In this document: in pieces, positions 25,931 through 34,207 of the stretch
Numbering within the stretch: position 1 is the first letter of the stretch
How the letters are laid out: every line of letters begins with the position of its first letter
Assembly (NCBI GenBank): GCA_026416535.1
Contig: JAOAFA010000003.1
Location: 1-49,784 of the forward strand
DNA from: Deltaproteobacteria bacterium
GTDB lineage: Bacteria > Myxococcota > SpSt-1050
Reading direction: 5' to 3'
DNA: 49,784 nt
Made by a program: the position numbers and the translations under genes
Notes under the pieces: model-generated
What the model saw: only the letters and a program-made list of their open reading frames with translations
What the model was told of the DNA's origin: nothing
Databases searched by the model: none

Positions 25931-26319
25931 GGTCTTGATGATATAATTTATTTGTTTCCTTGTAGGTTAAGTTAACTACCCAACATTTTTTAGATTTGTG
26001 TTGGGATATTAATAGGTAGTAATAAACCTAATTGATTCACAATTATCCATCGCTCAAATTTTGATGTTGTATTAATAAATTCAAAAGAGTTTTCTTGTTT
26101 GTGCTGTAGACAGATAGATTGACAATTGAGTTGATACACCTTTACTACCTTATCTGTCAGGTATGGGGTTTATATTTAAGGTATATAGCATCAGATGATG
26201 GGTTATGTTTGGGGAATGATTTTTTTAGAAGTCTTTTTATACATTTTCTAGAATGACTCAAGGGATTTGTGTCGTCAAGGATAGCTAGACCATAAGGAGA
26301 TAAATAGAGATTATTTTTA

Positions 26320-26348
26320 TTTACTAATTTTAGATTGGGGATTATAAT
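26320..26348 (+). promoter_or_regulatory. Probable promoter for the PEGA-like/NtrC pair (TTTACT-N17-TATAAT)
   Basis: TTTACT (26320-26325), a 17-base spacer and a perfect TATAAT (26343-26348). The predicted leader of about 40 bases carries AGGAGGTG before the ATG at 26396. Confidence 0.5.
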
Positions 26349-26395
26349 ATAAGGAAGTCCTAAGGATATTAGGGTTGTATCTAGGAGGTGAAACT

Positions 26396-26857
26396 ATGAA
26401 AAAGATCATTATCTTTGCTGTTGTTTTGCTATGTATTGGTGTTTATGCATTTGCGGAAGAGAAGAAGTCTAATAAACCTGCTAAAAGTGTTAAAACAGGC
26501 ATAAAGTTTGAAGTGATCCCGGCAGAGAATACAATTGCATTTATTGATGGAAAGAAAATAGGAGAGATAACAAAGATTGATGTTGTGCCGGTAAAACCAG
26601 GGAGGCATACGATAAAGCTCGTTCATAATAAAGATGAGGTTGAGGTGGATGTAGTGGTAGTTAAAAATCAGATACTGAATTTCAAATATGCTTTCGAAGA
26701 TTCGGGTAAAGGTATAGGTGGATTTGGGTCTGAGGAAAAAGAAGAGGATAGAACCGATAAGACGGAGAAAGGGGATAAGAAGGAGGAAAAGGATGAAGGT
26801 GGGGAACTTAATGAGGAGATAGAACATCTAGGTAGCGGTAGCGTGGGGACAAGATGA
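26396..26857 (+). CDS. Small secreted PEGA-like protein with acidic tail
   Basis: About 153 residues. MKKIIIFAVVLLCIGVYAFA is a signal peptide cleaved after AFA. Residues about 38-90 read like one PEGA-type beta domain: FEVIPAENTIAFIDGKKIGEI, then VKPGRHTIKLVHN. The last 50 residues are highly charged (E/K/D-rich). I start at the ATG with AGGAGGTG upstream; a longer frame from TTG at 26375 would place that site inside the gene. It lies 37 bases before the NtrC-type regulator and shares its promoter. It may be periplasmic or surface exposed. Function unknown. Confidence 0.75.
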   Translation: MKKIIIFAVVLLCIGVYAFAEEKKSNKPAKSVKTGIKFEVIPAENTIAFIDGKKIGEITKIDVVPVKPGRHTIKLVHNKDEVEVDVVVVKNQILNFKYAFEDSGKGIGGFGSEEKEEDRTDKTEKGDKKEEKDEGGELNEEIEHLGSGSVGTR

Positions 26858-26894
26858 ATTTCTCTACCATAAAAAACCCCTGATTTTTAAGGTC

Positions 26895-28256
26895 ATGACA
26901 CAGGAAAAGTATAGGATATTAATAGTTGATGATGAGAAAAACATTCGTAGAACGCTTTCTATGATATTGTCAGAAGAGGGTTATTATATAGAAGAGGCAG
27001 ATACAGCTAAAGAGGCTCTTGATAAATTGAGAAAAGATGATTTTGATCTGATTCTACTTGATTTAAAACTTCCTGATGATGATGGGGTGAGACTGATAGA
27101 TGATATCAAATCTATTAGTCCTTCGACTTATATTATTATGATTTCGGGGCATGGAAGCATACAGAATGCTGTAGAGGCGATTAAAAAAGGGGCTTATGAT
27201 TTTTTTGAGAAGCCACTTGATAGAGAGAGGATCCTAATTTCAGTAGGTCATTGTATTGAGAAGAAGAGACTTGTTGAGGAACTTGCGGTGCTTAGAGAGA
27301 TGAATAGAGATGAAGAGATAATAGGAAAGTCGGATAAGATTCTTGAGGTATTAGAGATAATCAAAAAGGTTTCATCGACAAATGCACGTGTATTTATTAC
27401 AGGAGAGAGTGGGACAGGCAAGGAGCTGGTGGCAAAGTACATTCATCAAAACTCTAAGAGAAGGCAGTTTCCATTCATTAAGGTTAATTGTGCGGCGATT
27501 CCTTCCGAACTTATAGAGAGTGAATTGTTTGGATATGAGAAAGGGGCCTTTTCGGGGGCAAATGAGTCAAAAAAGGGTCTGATAGAGCTTGCCGATAAGG
27601 GCACACTGTTTTTAGATGAGATTGCAGATATGAGCCTAGCTGCACAGGCTAAAATATTGCGTGTAATTCAGACAGGAGAATTTTCGAGGTTGGGAAGTGA
27701 AAAATTTAGGAGTGTTGATATAAGAGTAATAGCTGCTACAAACAAGGATATAAAGAAATTGATTTCAGAAGAGAGATTTAGAGAAGATTTATTTTATCGG
27801 TTAAACGTTGTCTCAATTAATATGCCGCCATTGAGGGAAAGAAGTGAAGACATACCACTCTTTGTTGATAGATTTATTGAGTCAGTCTGTCGTGAAAACG
27901 GTCTTGTTAAGAAGAGGATTACCGATAGGGCACTTAAAAGACTTATGGAATACAGTTGGCCCGGAAATGTTAGAGAATTAAAGAATGTGATCGAGAGCCT
28001 TGTCATACTTTCTGAAGACATAATAGATGAGCCGGATATTCCTGAGTATATATTAGAAGGAGATGATGAACCCCTCCCCTCAGGTACATTAAAGAAGACA
28101 AAAGAAGATATAGAAAGGAGAATGATTCTTGATGCACTTGAAAAATCTGATTGGATTATTGCCAGGGCAGCAAGGATTTTGGGGATAGAAAGGACGACTC
28201 TTCATAAGAGGATCAACGCCTTGGGGATTAAGAGAGAAAAAAGGATAAATAACTAG
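26895..28256 (+). CDS. NtrC-family sigma-54-dependent response regulator
   Basis: 453 residues. Receiver domain with phospho-acceptor Asp56 (LILLDLKLP), the acidic pair VDDE near 11-14 and Lys in EKPLD. The AAA+ domain has Walker A GESGTGKE (170-177), the sigma-54 contact loop GAFSGA (217-222, Ser replacing the usual Thr), Walker B LFLDEIAD and FREDLFYRLNV. A C-terminal Fis-type helix-turn-helix follows (ARAARILGIERTTLHKRI). It should activate sigma-54 promoters when phosphorylated. No kinase is adjacent; the NtrB-like kinase at 478-2418 is a candidate. The target genes are not evident here. Confidence 0.95.
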   Translation: MTQEKYRILIVDDEKNIRRTLSMILSEEGYYIEEADTAKEALDKLRKDDFDLILLDLKLPDDDGVRLIDDIKSISPSTYIIMISGHGSIQNAVEAIKKGAYDFFEKPLDRERILISVGHCIEKKRLVEELAVLREMNRDEEIIGKSDKILEVLEIIKKVSSTNARVFITGESGTGKELVAKYIHQNSKRRQFPFIKVNCAAIPSELIESELFGYEKGAFSGANESKKGLIELADKGTLFLDEIADMSLAAQAKILRVIQTGEFSRLGSEKFRSVDIRVIAATNKDIKKLISEERFREDLFYRLNVVSINMPPLRERSEDIPLFVDRFIESVCRENGLVKKRITDRALKRLMEYSWPGNVRELKNVIESLVILSEDIIDEPDIPEYILEGDDEPLPSGTLKKTKEDIERRMILDALEKSDWIIARAARILGIERTTLHKRINALGIKREKRINN

Positions 28257-28711
28257 GATTCTTTGCTATTATCTCCTTAGTATCAGGTGGATTATTGAAT
28301 ATGGAGCTTGTGGTTCATGATTTATATCTTTAGGGTGGTAGGACTATGGAGAGGATTTAGTTAATGTGTGTGTGAAGTAAAATTTTGTGAGTTGCGTGAT
28401 AATAAGATTTTGATTTCATTCTTGGTATGCAGGAGGATTTTGGAGATCGTTTTTGGGTTTTATTTTGCCAGAATTTCACAACAGTATAAGACACCCAGTT
28501 ATGTCGAGATTCTGAGATTTATGTGTGAATTTGGTAAATTTTATGGTAATATAGGTAAAGTATGGACATTACTGATGAAAAGTTTGTTTTTCGTTTTCAT
28601 AATACTGGGTTTATCTGAGAAATTTCAGGTTTTAGGAGGTTAGGAAAAATTTTTGAGGTTGTTGAAGGTTTTTTTGAAAGATACTATTCCTCTAGTGAGG
28701 AGGATTCAAAA
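28257..28711. other. 455-base region before the giant lipoprotein
   Basis: A 91-codon frame (28368-28643, GTG start) exists but lacks a ribosome site and resembles no protein family, so I do not call it. No sigma-54 (-24/-12) element is clear despite the neighbouring NtrC-type regulator. A promoter-like pair lies at the right end. Confidence 0.5.
28659..28687 (+). promoter_or_regulatory. Possible promoter for the giant lipoprotein (TTGTTG-N17-TACTAT)
   Basis: TTGTTG (28659-28664), 17 bases, TACTAT (28682-28687). A leader of under 20 bases would carry GAGGAGG before the ATG at 28712. Both boxes are imperfect. Confidence 0.35.
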
Positions 28712-31700
28712 ATGGAAAAGTTTAAAGTGTTTTTTTTACTATTTCTTTTATTTGTGTTTGTATTGGGTTCTTGTGGTAGGAGTACCCCAGATGTGTGTAT
28801 GTATAATTCAGAGTGTCCAACAGGTTATAGCTGTGTAAATAACAAATGTATTGCCAATAATAGTCAGTGCAATTCTGATGATGATTGTGCCCCCAACCAC
28901 AGGTGCATTAATGGAGTGTGTTTAGGTGCAGGGAATTGCATAAAAGATTCCGATTGTAAGATTGATGAGAGGTGTATAAGCGGATTTTGTAAAAAGAAGG
29001 AGCGTCAATGCATGGTTAATGTTGATTGCCAGAGGGGTTATGTGTGTATAAATAATCAGTGTATCTTGGGCAAAGTATGTACAGGAGATGTGGATTGTCC
29101 ATATAGATATAGCTGTATAGATGGAGTATGTAGAGAGGATGAATGTTCGTTGACAAAGTCTTGCCCATATGGGTATGAATGTGTAGAGAATCAGTGCCTC
29201 CCAAATGACGACTGTAAAACTGATAGGGATTGTCCATACGGATATTCTTGTATCTCCGGTGTATGTAAAAGGTGTGATTGTCATACAGACTCGGAGTGTA
29301 AAAAGGGTGAATTTTGTTATGATTGTAAGTGTTATCAAAAGAACAGCTGCTATGGTAAAGAGTGCTCAATAGATCAACAGTGCAAATATGGGTATTACTG
29401 TGATTTGAAACTTTGCAAATGTATGCCCTTATTCAAAGAATGCTCAAATGATTGTCAGTGTGATTTCTCGATGGTATGTGTAGAGAATAAATGTCAATTC
29501 GCCGATAAGTCTAATATTTGTTGTAATAATCCTAATTGTGAGAATGGCAGTAGATGTGTTAGGGAAGATGGGACATATTCTGTGTGCAAATCGGAAAAGT
29601 GTCCCAACGATTGTTTCTGTATAGGGAAGGGGAGCTGTGATCCTATTACTAAGCATTGCACCTTTGATGATAGTGAAAATTATTGTTGTGCTGATTATAA
29701 CTGTCCTGTAGGTGAATCCTGTCTTAATCCGGATGGGAGTTATGCACAGTGTCCAGGAGAGTGTGAAGAAGATAGAGACTGTCCTTATGGTTATGTCTGC
29801 AAAGAGAAATATTGTAAGTTTGCAATGCAGTGTCGAAGTGATAGTGAATGCGAGAGGGGGTTTGAGTGTATAGAATATCTCTGCAAACCTAAGGAGGGCT
29901 ATTGCAAGGAAAACTCTGATTGTCCTAAAAATTACTATTGTAAAGAAGGTAAATGTCTTCCATTCTCTTGTAAGAATGACTGTGATTGTAGCTATATCGA
30001 GAATTGTGTAGATGGGATGTGTAAGGAGCTCGGTAAACCTAATATATGTTGTTCTAATCCATATTGTCCTGTTGGGAAGGAGTGTATTAATGGTGATGGG
30101 ACAATGGGAGTATGTAAGGCAAGGCTTTGTAAGACTGATTGTGATTGTAGTCCTAATATGGGTTGTGTTTCAGATTCAACTGGTATGCAAGCCTGCCAAG
30201 TTGTAAACAGATATAATCAGTGTTGTTCACATATGCGTTGTGCTCCAAATGAAAAGTGTATTAATCCGGATGGTACTTGGGTTACCTGTCCATCTGAATG
30301 TAGATCGTCAGCAGATTGTCCCTTTGGGTTTGCATGTGAATACGGTAAGTGTGTGTTTAAGGGTGAGTGTGCCAGTGATTTGGATTGCAAATATCCGTAC
30401 ATATGTGATATGTATAAGTGTGTATTAAAGAAGGAATGCATTACTGATGCTGATTGCCCCGTCGGTTATAATTGCATAAACAATCAATGTAAAGCTAAAG
30501 GCTGTGAAAGTAATGAAGACTGCTATAGTGGATATGTCTGTAGAGAGGGGTATTGTATTTCTTATTCTCAATGCAAAGTAGATTCAGACTGCCCTAGTGA
30601 TTACTACTGCTCGTTTGGAACTTGTAAGCCTAAATTTGCTTGTAAAACTGATTCAGACTGTCCATTTGGGTATCAGTGTTTTAATTCCAAGTGTGAGCCT
30701 CTTCCTGAGTGCGAAGGTGATGTAGATTGTCCAGAGGGCTATATTTGTAATCTAATAGATCACACATGTATTAAAATTATTAGTTGTAATTCGGATAGGG
30801 ATTGTCCAATTTATCATGCCTGTGTTGGTGGGGTCTGCCAAAAGTTTACACTTTGCAAAAATGATGTTGATTGTCCGAGTGGTTCATATTGTAAAGATGG
30901 GGTGTGTCAGTTTATCCCTGATTGCAAGACTGATGATGAATGTAAACCAGAGGAGAGGTGTGAATTTGGTTATTGTGTAGTAATATATTGCAATTCTGAT
31001 GCAGATTGTAAATACAACTGGCATTGTTATAATCATAATTGCTTCCCAACATTTTATTGTGAAAAGGATGGTGATTGTCCATTTGTTGGGATGAGATGTG
31101 TAAATAGAGTATGTACGGCGACAGAGTGTAAAATTGATGAAGACTGTAAACCCGGGTATGAATGTATTCAGGGGAAGTGTATTAAGCTTCCTCCAAACAA
31201 TTGTAAGACGGATAGGGATTGTAGAACTGGATATATATGTAATTTTGGTTATTGTAGTAAAAAGCCTGAGTGTATATTAGATCAAGATTGTCCAGCTGGT
31301 TACAGATGTAAAAAAGGAGTGTGCGAGAAAGCAGGTTGTTTGAGTGATGTTGATTGCCCTATAAACTATAGATGTCTCGATGGGCAATGTCAGCAAGACA
31401 TGGGTTGCAGAACAGATAGTGATTGTCAATATGGTTATCTTTGTATAAATGGTAAGTGTCAACAGAATATCTGTAAGACAGACTGCGATTGTCCTGAGTA
31501 TTTAGGATGTGGAGGGAATATTTGTGTTCCTATTTCGAGTAGAAAAAACGCCTGCTGCAGTATGCCGTGGTGTGATACCAATATTGGTTGTGTTAATAAG
31601 GACGGGACGTGGAGTAAGTGCCCGGGTAGCTGCAAGCAAGATTTAGACTGCCCAAATAACTACAAATGTATCAATAATCAATGTGTATATCAGCCTCAGT

Positions 31701-34132
31701 GCAAGACAGATTATGATTGTCAGCCAGGTTATAGATGTATTAATAATCAATGTATAAGGGAGATCCAATGTAAAGTAGATTCGGAGTGTCCCCAAAATTA
31801 TAAGTGTGTTAGTAATAAATGTATCTTTTCTCCACAATGTGAAAGAGACTCTGATTGTCGATTTGGGTATAAGTGTGTAGATTACAAATGTATTTATTCC
31901 GGACAGTGTAGGACGAATAATGAGTGTCCTTATGGCTATGAATGTATTAATTATTCATGCGTCTTTGCAGGAGAGTGCCGGTATGACTTTGAATGCCCGC
32001 AGGGACATAAATGTCAGTCTTACTATTGTGTCCCTACCGGGTGTACAACTGATAGGGATTGTCCAGATGGTTACATATGTAATAAAGGTAATTGTCAGTT
32101 TACAGGTCAATGCCACAATAATTCAGACTGTCCTGCAGGTTATGCATGTAGAAATTATTATTGTCAGTTTGTAGGTGAGTGTACGAAGGATTCGGAGTGT
32201 CCGAATAATTATAAATGCGTAAATTTCTTTTGTTCTTATCAAGGAATGTGTCTTGTAAATTCTGATTGTCCGTCGGGGCATGTTTGTCAAAATAAACAGT
32301 GTGTCTTCAGTGGCGAGTGTAAGACAAATTATGAATGTCAGAGTGGTTATATCTGTAGAGATTTTAAGTGTATATTTGGGGGTGAGTGTAGGAATGATAC
32401 CGAGTGCCCGCTGAATTACAGGTGTATTTCATATAAGTGTATATATCAGGGTCAGTGTACAAAAGATTCTGACTGTAGCCCGGGTTATGTGTGTACAAAT
32501 GGTTCTTGCTCGTATGCCTATCAATGTAGGACAGATCAAGAATGTGGGGTGGGTTATAAGTGTATTAACAATAAATGTCAGTATTTAGGGCAATGCACTA
32601 AGGATTCTGATTGTGCACCCAACATGAGGTGTTACAATTATAGTTGTATATTGAAGCCAGAATGTGAGAAGAATTCTGATTGTCCATCTGGTAAGATATG
32701 CGACTTTTATACCCATACTTGTGTAACAAATAAGTATTGTCAATCTGATATAGATTGTGGATCAGGATCTATATGTATTAATAATCAGTGTAGTCAACTA
32801 ATTCCATGCAAGAGCGATGGAGATTGTCCGTATGGAAATTATTGTAATCAAGGGATATGTACCTTCGTCCCAAGTTGTATAAAAGACTCAGATTGTAAAA
32901 CGGGTTTTAGGTGCGACTATGGATATTGTCAGCCAGGAAGCTGTGTTAAAAATTCAGACTGCAATTACAATTGGCTTTGCCATTATGGAATATGTTATCC
33001 GCCATTATATTGTTCTACAGATAGGGATTGTCCATTTGAGGAGCAGGTCTGTAAAAATTATGTCTGTACTGTTCCCACTGGCGGTTGCCAGAAGGATTCA
33101 GATTGCCCCCCACAAGAGGCTTGCCTTGGAGGGGTTTGTTATTATATATGGCCTCAAATGTGCAAAACTGATGCTGACTGTAGTGGTAATACAAAGTGTT
33201 CATTTGGTTATTGCGTGCCAAGTAATGGCTGTGAGACTGACGCTGATTGTCCCTCGGGTTATAGATGTTTCCTTGAGGCTTGTGAACCAAAAGATCAGTG
33301 CTATAGCAACTTAGATTGCAAAAGTGGTCAGATTTGTATCAATGGTAAGTGTTCAGTGCAAAATGGATGTGTCATAGATGCAGATTGTAATCCAGGATAT
33401 GAATGTATTAATGGTCTTTGCACGTTTGCCGGTCAATGCAGAATCGATTCCGATTGTCCTAAGGGCTCAATATGTATGAATTATCAGTGTATTATTAAAA
33501 AGCAGTGTTCTAAGGATGGAGATTGTCCGTATGGTCAGATTTGTGACCTGTTTATGAGTATATGCTCGCCTGAGGTAAAGTGTAATAATGATGGAGATTG
33601 CCCTCCGCTCTCTTTCTGCTTTGGTAATACTTGTATGAGCACAAGGCTTTGTAATACAGATGCAGATTGCTCTGCTAATTCTTATTGTTCGTTTAATGTT
33701 TGCTATCCAAGACCGGAATGTAAGATGGATTCTCAGTGTAAAGTTCAAGAGAGATGCGATGGTGGTAGGTGTCAGCCCATAGGTTGTTCATCTGATTCTG
33801 AATGTAACTGGGATTTTACTTGTAGAGCCGGCAGATGTATTCCACCATTTTATTGTGAGAATGATATCGATTGCCCATTTTATGGTTTACAATGTATAAA
33901 TAGGGTATGTACTAATCCAGGAGGATGTGTGAAAGATTCAGAATGTCCCAAAAATCAATATTGTCTTGCTGGTGCCTGTTACTTTATGCCGCCAATTAAC
34001 TGTCTTACTGATAGGGATTGTTCCGTGGGAATGATTTGTGAATTTGGATATTGTCAGTATGAGCCTCAGTGTTTTAGCAATGTGGATTGTGGCCCAGGTG
34101 AATGGTGTAGAAAAGGGACATGCACCCAATAA
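28712..34132 (+). CDS. Giant lipoprotein of 70 tandem four-cysteine modules
   Basis: 1806 residues. Lipobox LGSC with Cys21; from Cys29 to the last residue the protein is cysteine modules only. I could partition all of it by hand into 70 units. The common unit is 22-25 residues, C-x5-C-x5-C-x4-C plus 3-7 residues, with consensus CxTDxDCPxGYxCxxxxC. It resembles Dickkopf-type/EB-like cysteine-rich repeats that turn up in Myxococcota proteins. Five units (starting near residues 244, 297, 420, 473 and 921) are long, 53-57 residues, with a CC pair and a DGTW/DGTY segment. There are nearly 300 cysteines by hand count, so folding would need extensive disulfide formation after export. No catalytic domain. 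It is probably an outer-membrane, surface-displayed fibre or adhesin. The OmpA-family gene follows after 75 bases. Confidence 0.9.
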   Translation: MEKFKVFFLLFLLFVFVLGSCGRSTPDVCMYNSECPTGYSCVNNKCIANNSQCNSDDDCAPNHRCINGVCLGAGNCIKDSDCKIDERCISGFCKKKERQCMVNVDCQRGYVCINNQCILGKVCTGDVDCPYRYSCIDGVCREDECSLTKSCPYGYECVENQCLPNDDCKTDRDCPYGYSCISGVCKRCDCHTDSECKKGEFCYDCKCYQKNSCYGKECSIDQQCKYGYYCDLKLCKCMPLFKECSNDCQCDFSMVCVENKCQFADKSNICCNNPNCENGSRCVREDGTYSVCKSEKCPNDCFCIGKGSCDPITKHCTFDDSENYCCADYNCPVGESCLNPDGSYAQCPGECEEDRDCPYGYVCKEKYCKFAMQCRSDSECERGFECIEYLCKPKEGYCKENSDCPKNYYCKEGKCLPFSCKNDCDCSYIENCVDGMCKELGKPNICCSNPYCPVGKECINGDGTMGVCKARLCKTDCDCSPNMGCVSDSTGMQACQVVNRYNQCCSHMRCAPNEKCINPDGTWVTCPSECRSSADCPFGFACEYGKCVFKGECASDLDCKYPYICDMYKCVLKKECITDADCPVGYNCINNQCKAKGCESNEDCYSGYVCREGYCISYSQCKVDSDCPSDYYCSFGTCKPKFACKTDSDCPFGYQCFNSKCEPLPECEGDVDCPEGYICNLIDHTCIKIISCNSDRDCPIYHACVGGVCQKFTLCKNDVDCPSGSYCKDGVCQFIPDCKTDDECKPEERCEFGYCVVIYCNSDADCKYNWHCYNHNCFPTFYCEKDGDCPFVGMRCVNRVCTATECKIDEDCKPGYECIQGKCIKLPPNNCKTDRDCRTGYICNFGYCSKKPECILDQDCPAGYRCKKGVCEKAGCLSDVDCPINYRCLDGQCQQDMGCRTDSDCQYGYLCINGKCQQNICKTDCDCPEYLGCGGNICVPISSRKNACCSMPWCDTNIGCVNKDGTWSKCPGSCKQDLDCPNNYKCINNQCVYQPQCKTDYDCQPGYRCINNQCIREIQCKVDSECPQNYKCVSNKCIFSPQCERDSDCRFGYKCVDYKCIYSGQCRTNNECPYGYECINYSCVFAGECRYDFECPQGHKCQSYYCVPTGCTTDRDCPDGYICNKGNCQFTGQCHNNSDCPAGYACRNYYCQFVGECTKDSECPNNYKCVNFFCSYQGMCLVNSDCPSGHVCQNKQCVFSGECKTNYECQSGYICRDFKCIFGGECRNDTECPLNYRCISYKCIYQGQCTKDSDCSPGYVCTNGSCSYAYQCRTDQECGVGYKCINNKCQYLGQCTKDSDCAPNMRCYNYSCILKPECEKNSDCPSGKICDFYTHTCVTNKYCQSDIDCGSGSICINNQCSQLIPCKSDGDCPYGNYCNQGICTFVPSCIKDSDCKTGFRCDYGYCQPGSCVKNSDCNYNWLCHYGICYPPLYCSTDRDCPFEEQVCKNYVCTVPTGGCQKDSDCPPQEACLGGVCYYIWPQMCKTDADCSGNTKCSFGYCVPSNGCETDADCPSGYRCFLEACEPKDQCYSNLDCKSGQICINGKCSVQNGCVIDADCNPGYECINGLCTFAGQCRIDSDCPKGSICMNYQCIIKKQCSKDGDCPYGQICDLFMSICSPEVKCNNDGDCPPLSFCFGNTCMSTRLCNTDADCSANSYCSFNVCYPRPECKMDSQCKVQERCDGGRCQPIGCSSDSECNWDFTCRAGRCIPPFYCENDIDCPFYGLQCINRVCTNPGGCVKDSECPKNQYCLAGACYFMPPINCLTDRDCSVGMICEFGYCQYEPQCFSNVDCGPGEWCRKGTCTQ
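30710..31270 (+). repeat. Super-repeat copy A (modules 23-30)
   Basis: Residues 667-853 of the giant lipoprotein. The eight modules have lengths 25-23-23-22-23-23-25-23. Landmarks are an expanded first module (CNLIDHTC), a Trp-containing fifth (YNWHC), FPTFY, the NRVCT module, LPPNN, and a last module ending FGYC. Confidence 0.85.
32663..33229 (+). repeat. Super-repeat copy B (modules 50-57)
   Basis: Residues 1318-1506. Lengths are 25-23-23-22-23-25-25-23. It matches copy A landmark by landmark: CDFYTHTC, YNWLC, YPPLY, KNYVCT, IWPQM, and a last module ending FGYC. Confidence 0.85.
33506..34069 (+). repeat. Super-repeat copy C (modules 62-69)
   Basis: Residues 1599-1786. Lengths are 25-23-23-22-23-24-25-23. 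Landmarks: CDLFMSIC, NWDFTC, IPPFY, INRVCT, MPPIN, and a last module ending FGYC. Four plain modules (58-61) separate it from copy B. Confidence 0.85.
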
Positions 34133-34207
34133 GAGCTAAGGCAATATCTTATCCATGAATAATTTAATTTTGATAGGATATTCAATATAAAAGGAGGCAA
34201 CATAGAT

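Larger units (their letters stand above)
25838..26395. other. 558-base intergenic region
   Basis: No ORF with a ribosome site and no tRNA or known riboswitch fold is seen. It contains three inverted repeats: AAATCTATAA/TTATAGATTT (25888-25930), CCCAACA/TGTTGGG (25979-26005) and GACAGATA/TATCTGTC (about 26108-26158). A promoter lies at the right end. The length and the hairpins would allow an unrecognised small RNA or a long leader. Confidence 0.4.

Noticed and set aside
28368-28643. 91-codon frame upstream of the giant lipoprotein
   Set aside because: GTG start with no ribosome site, no recognisable family and low-complexity composition like the surrounding non-coding DNA.
28257-28711. Sigma-54 promoter controlled by the adjacent NtrC-type regulator
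   Set aside because: I found no convincing GG-N10-GC (TGGCAC...TTGCA-like) element.
28922-34129. Antisense frames opposite the cysteine-module gene
   Set aside because: They are open only because the sense codons TGT/TGC/GAT rarely give stops in reverse; they lack ribosome sites and family matches.
28712-34132. CRISPR-like or DNA tandem repeat
   Set aside because: Periodicity is at protein level (C-x5-C-x5-C-x4-C); DNA copies are diverged and there are no constant repeats with unique spacers.
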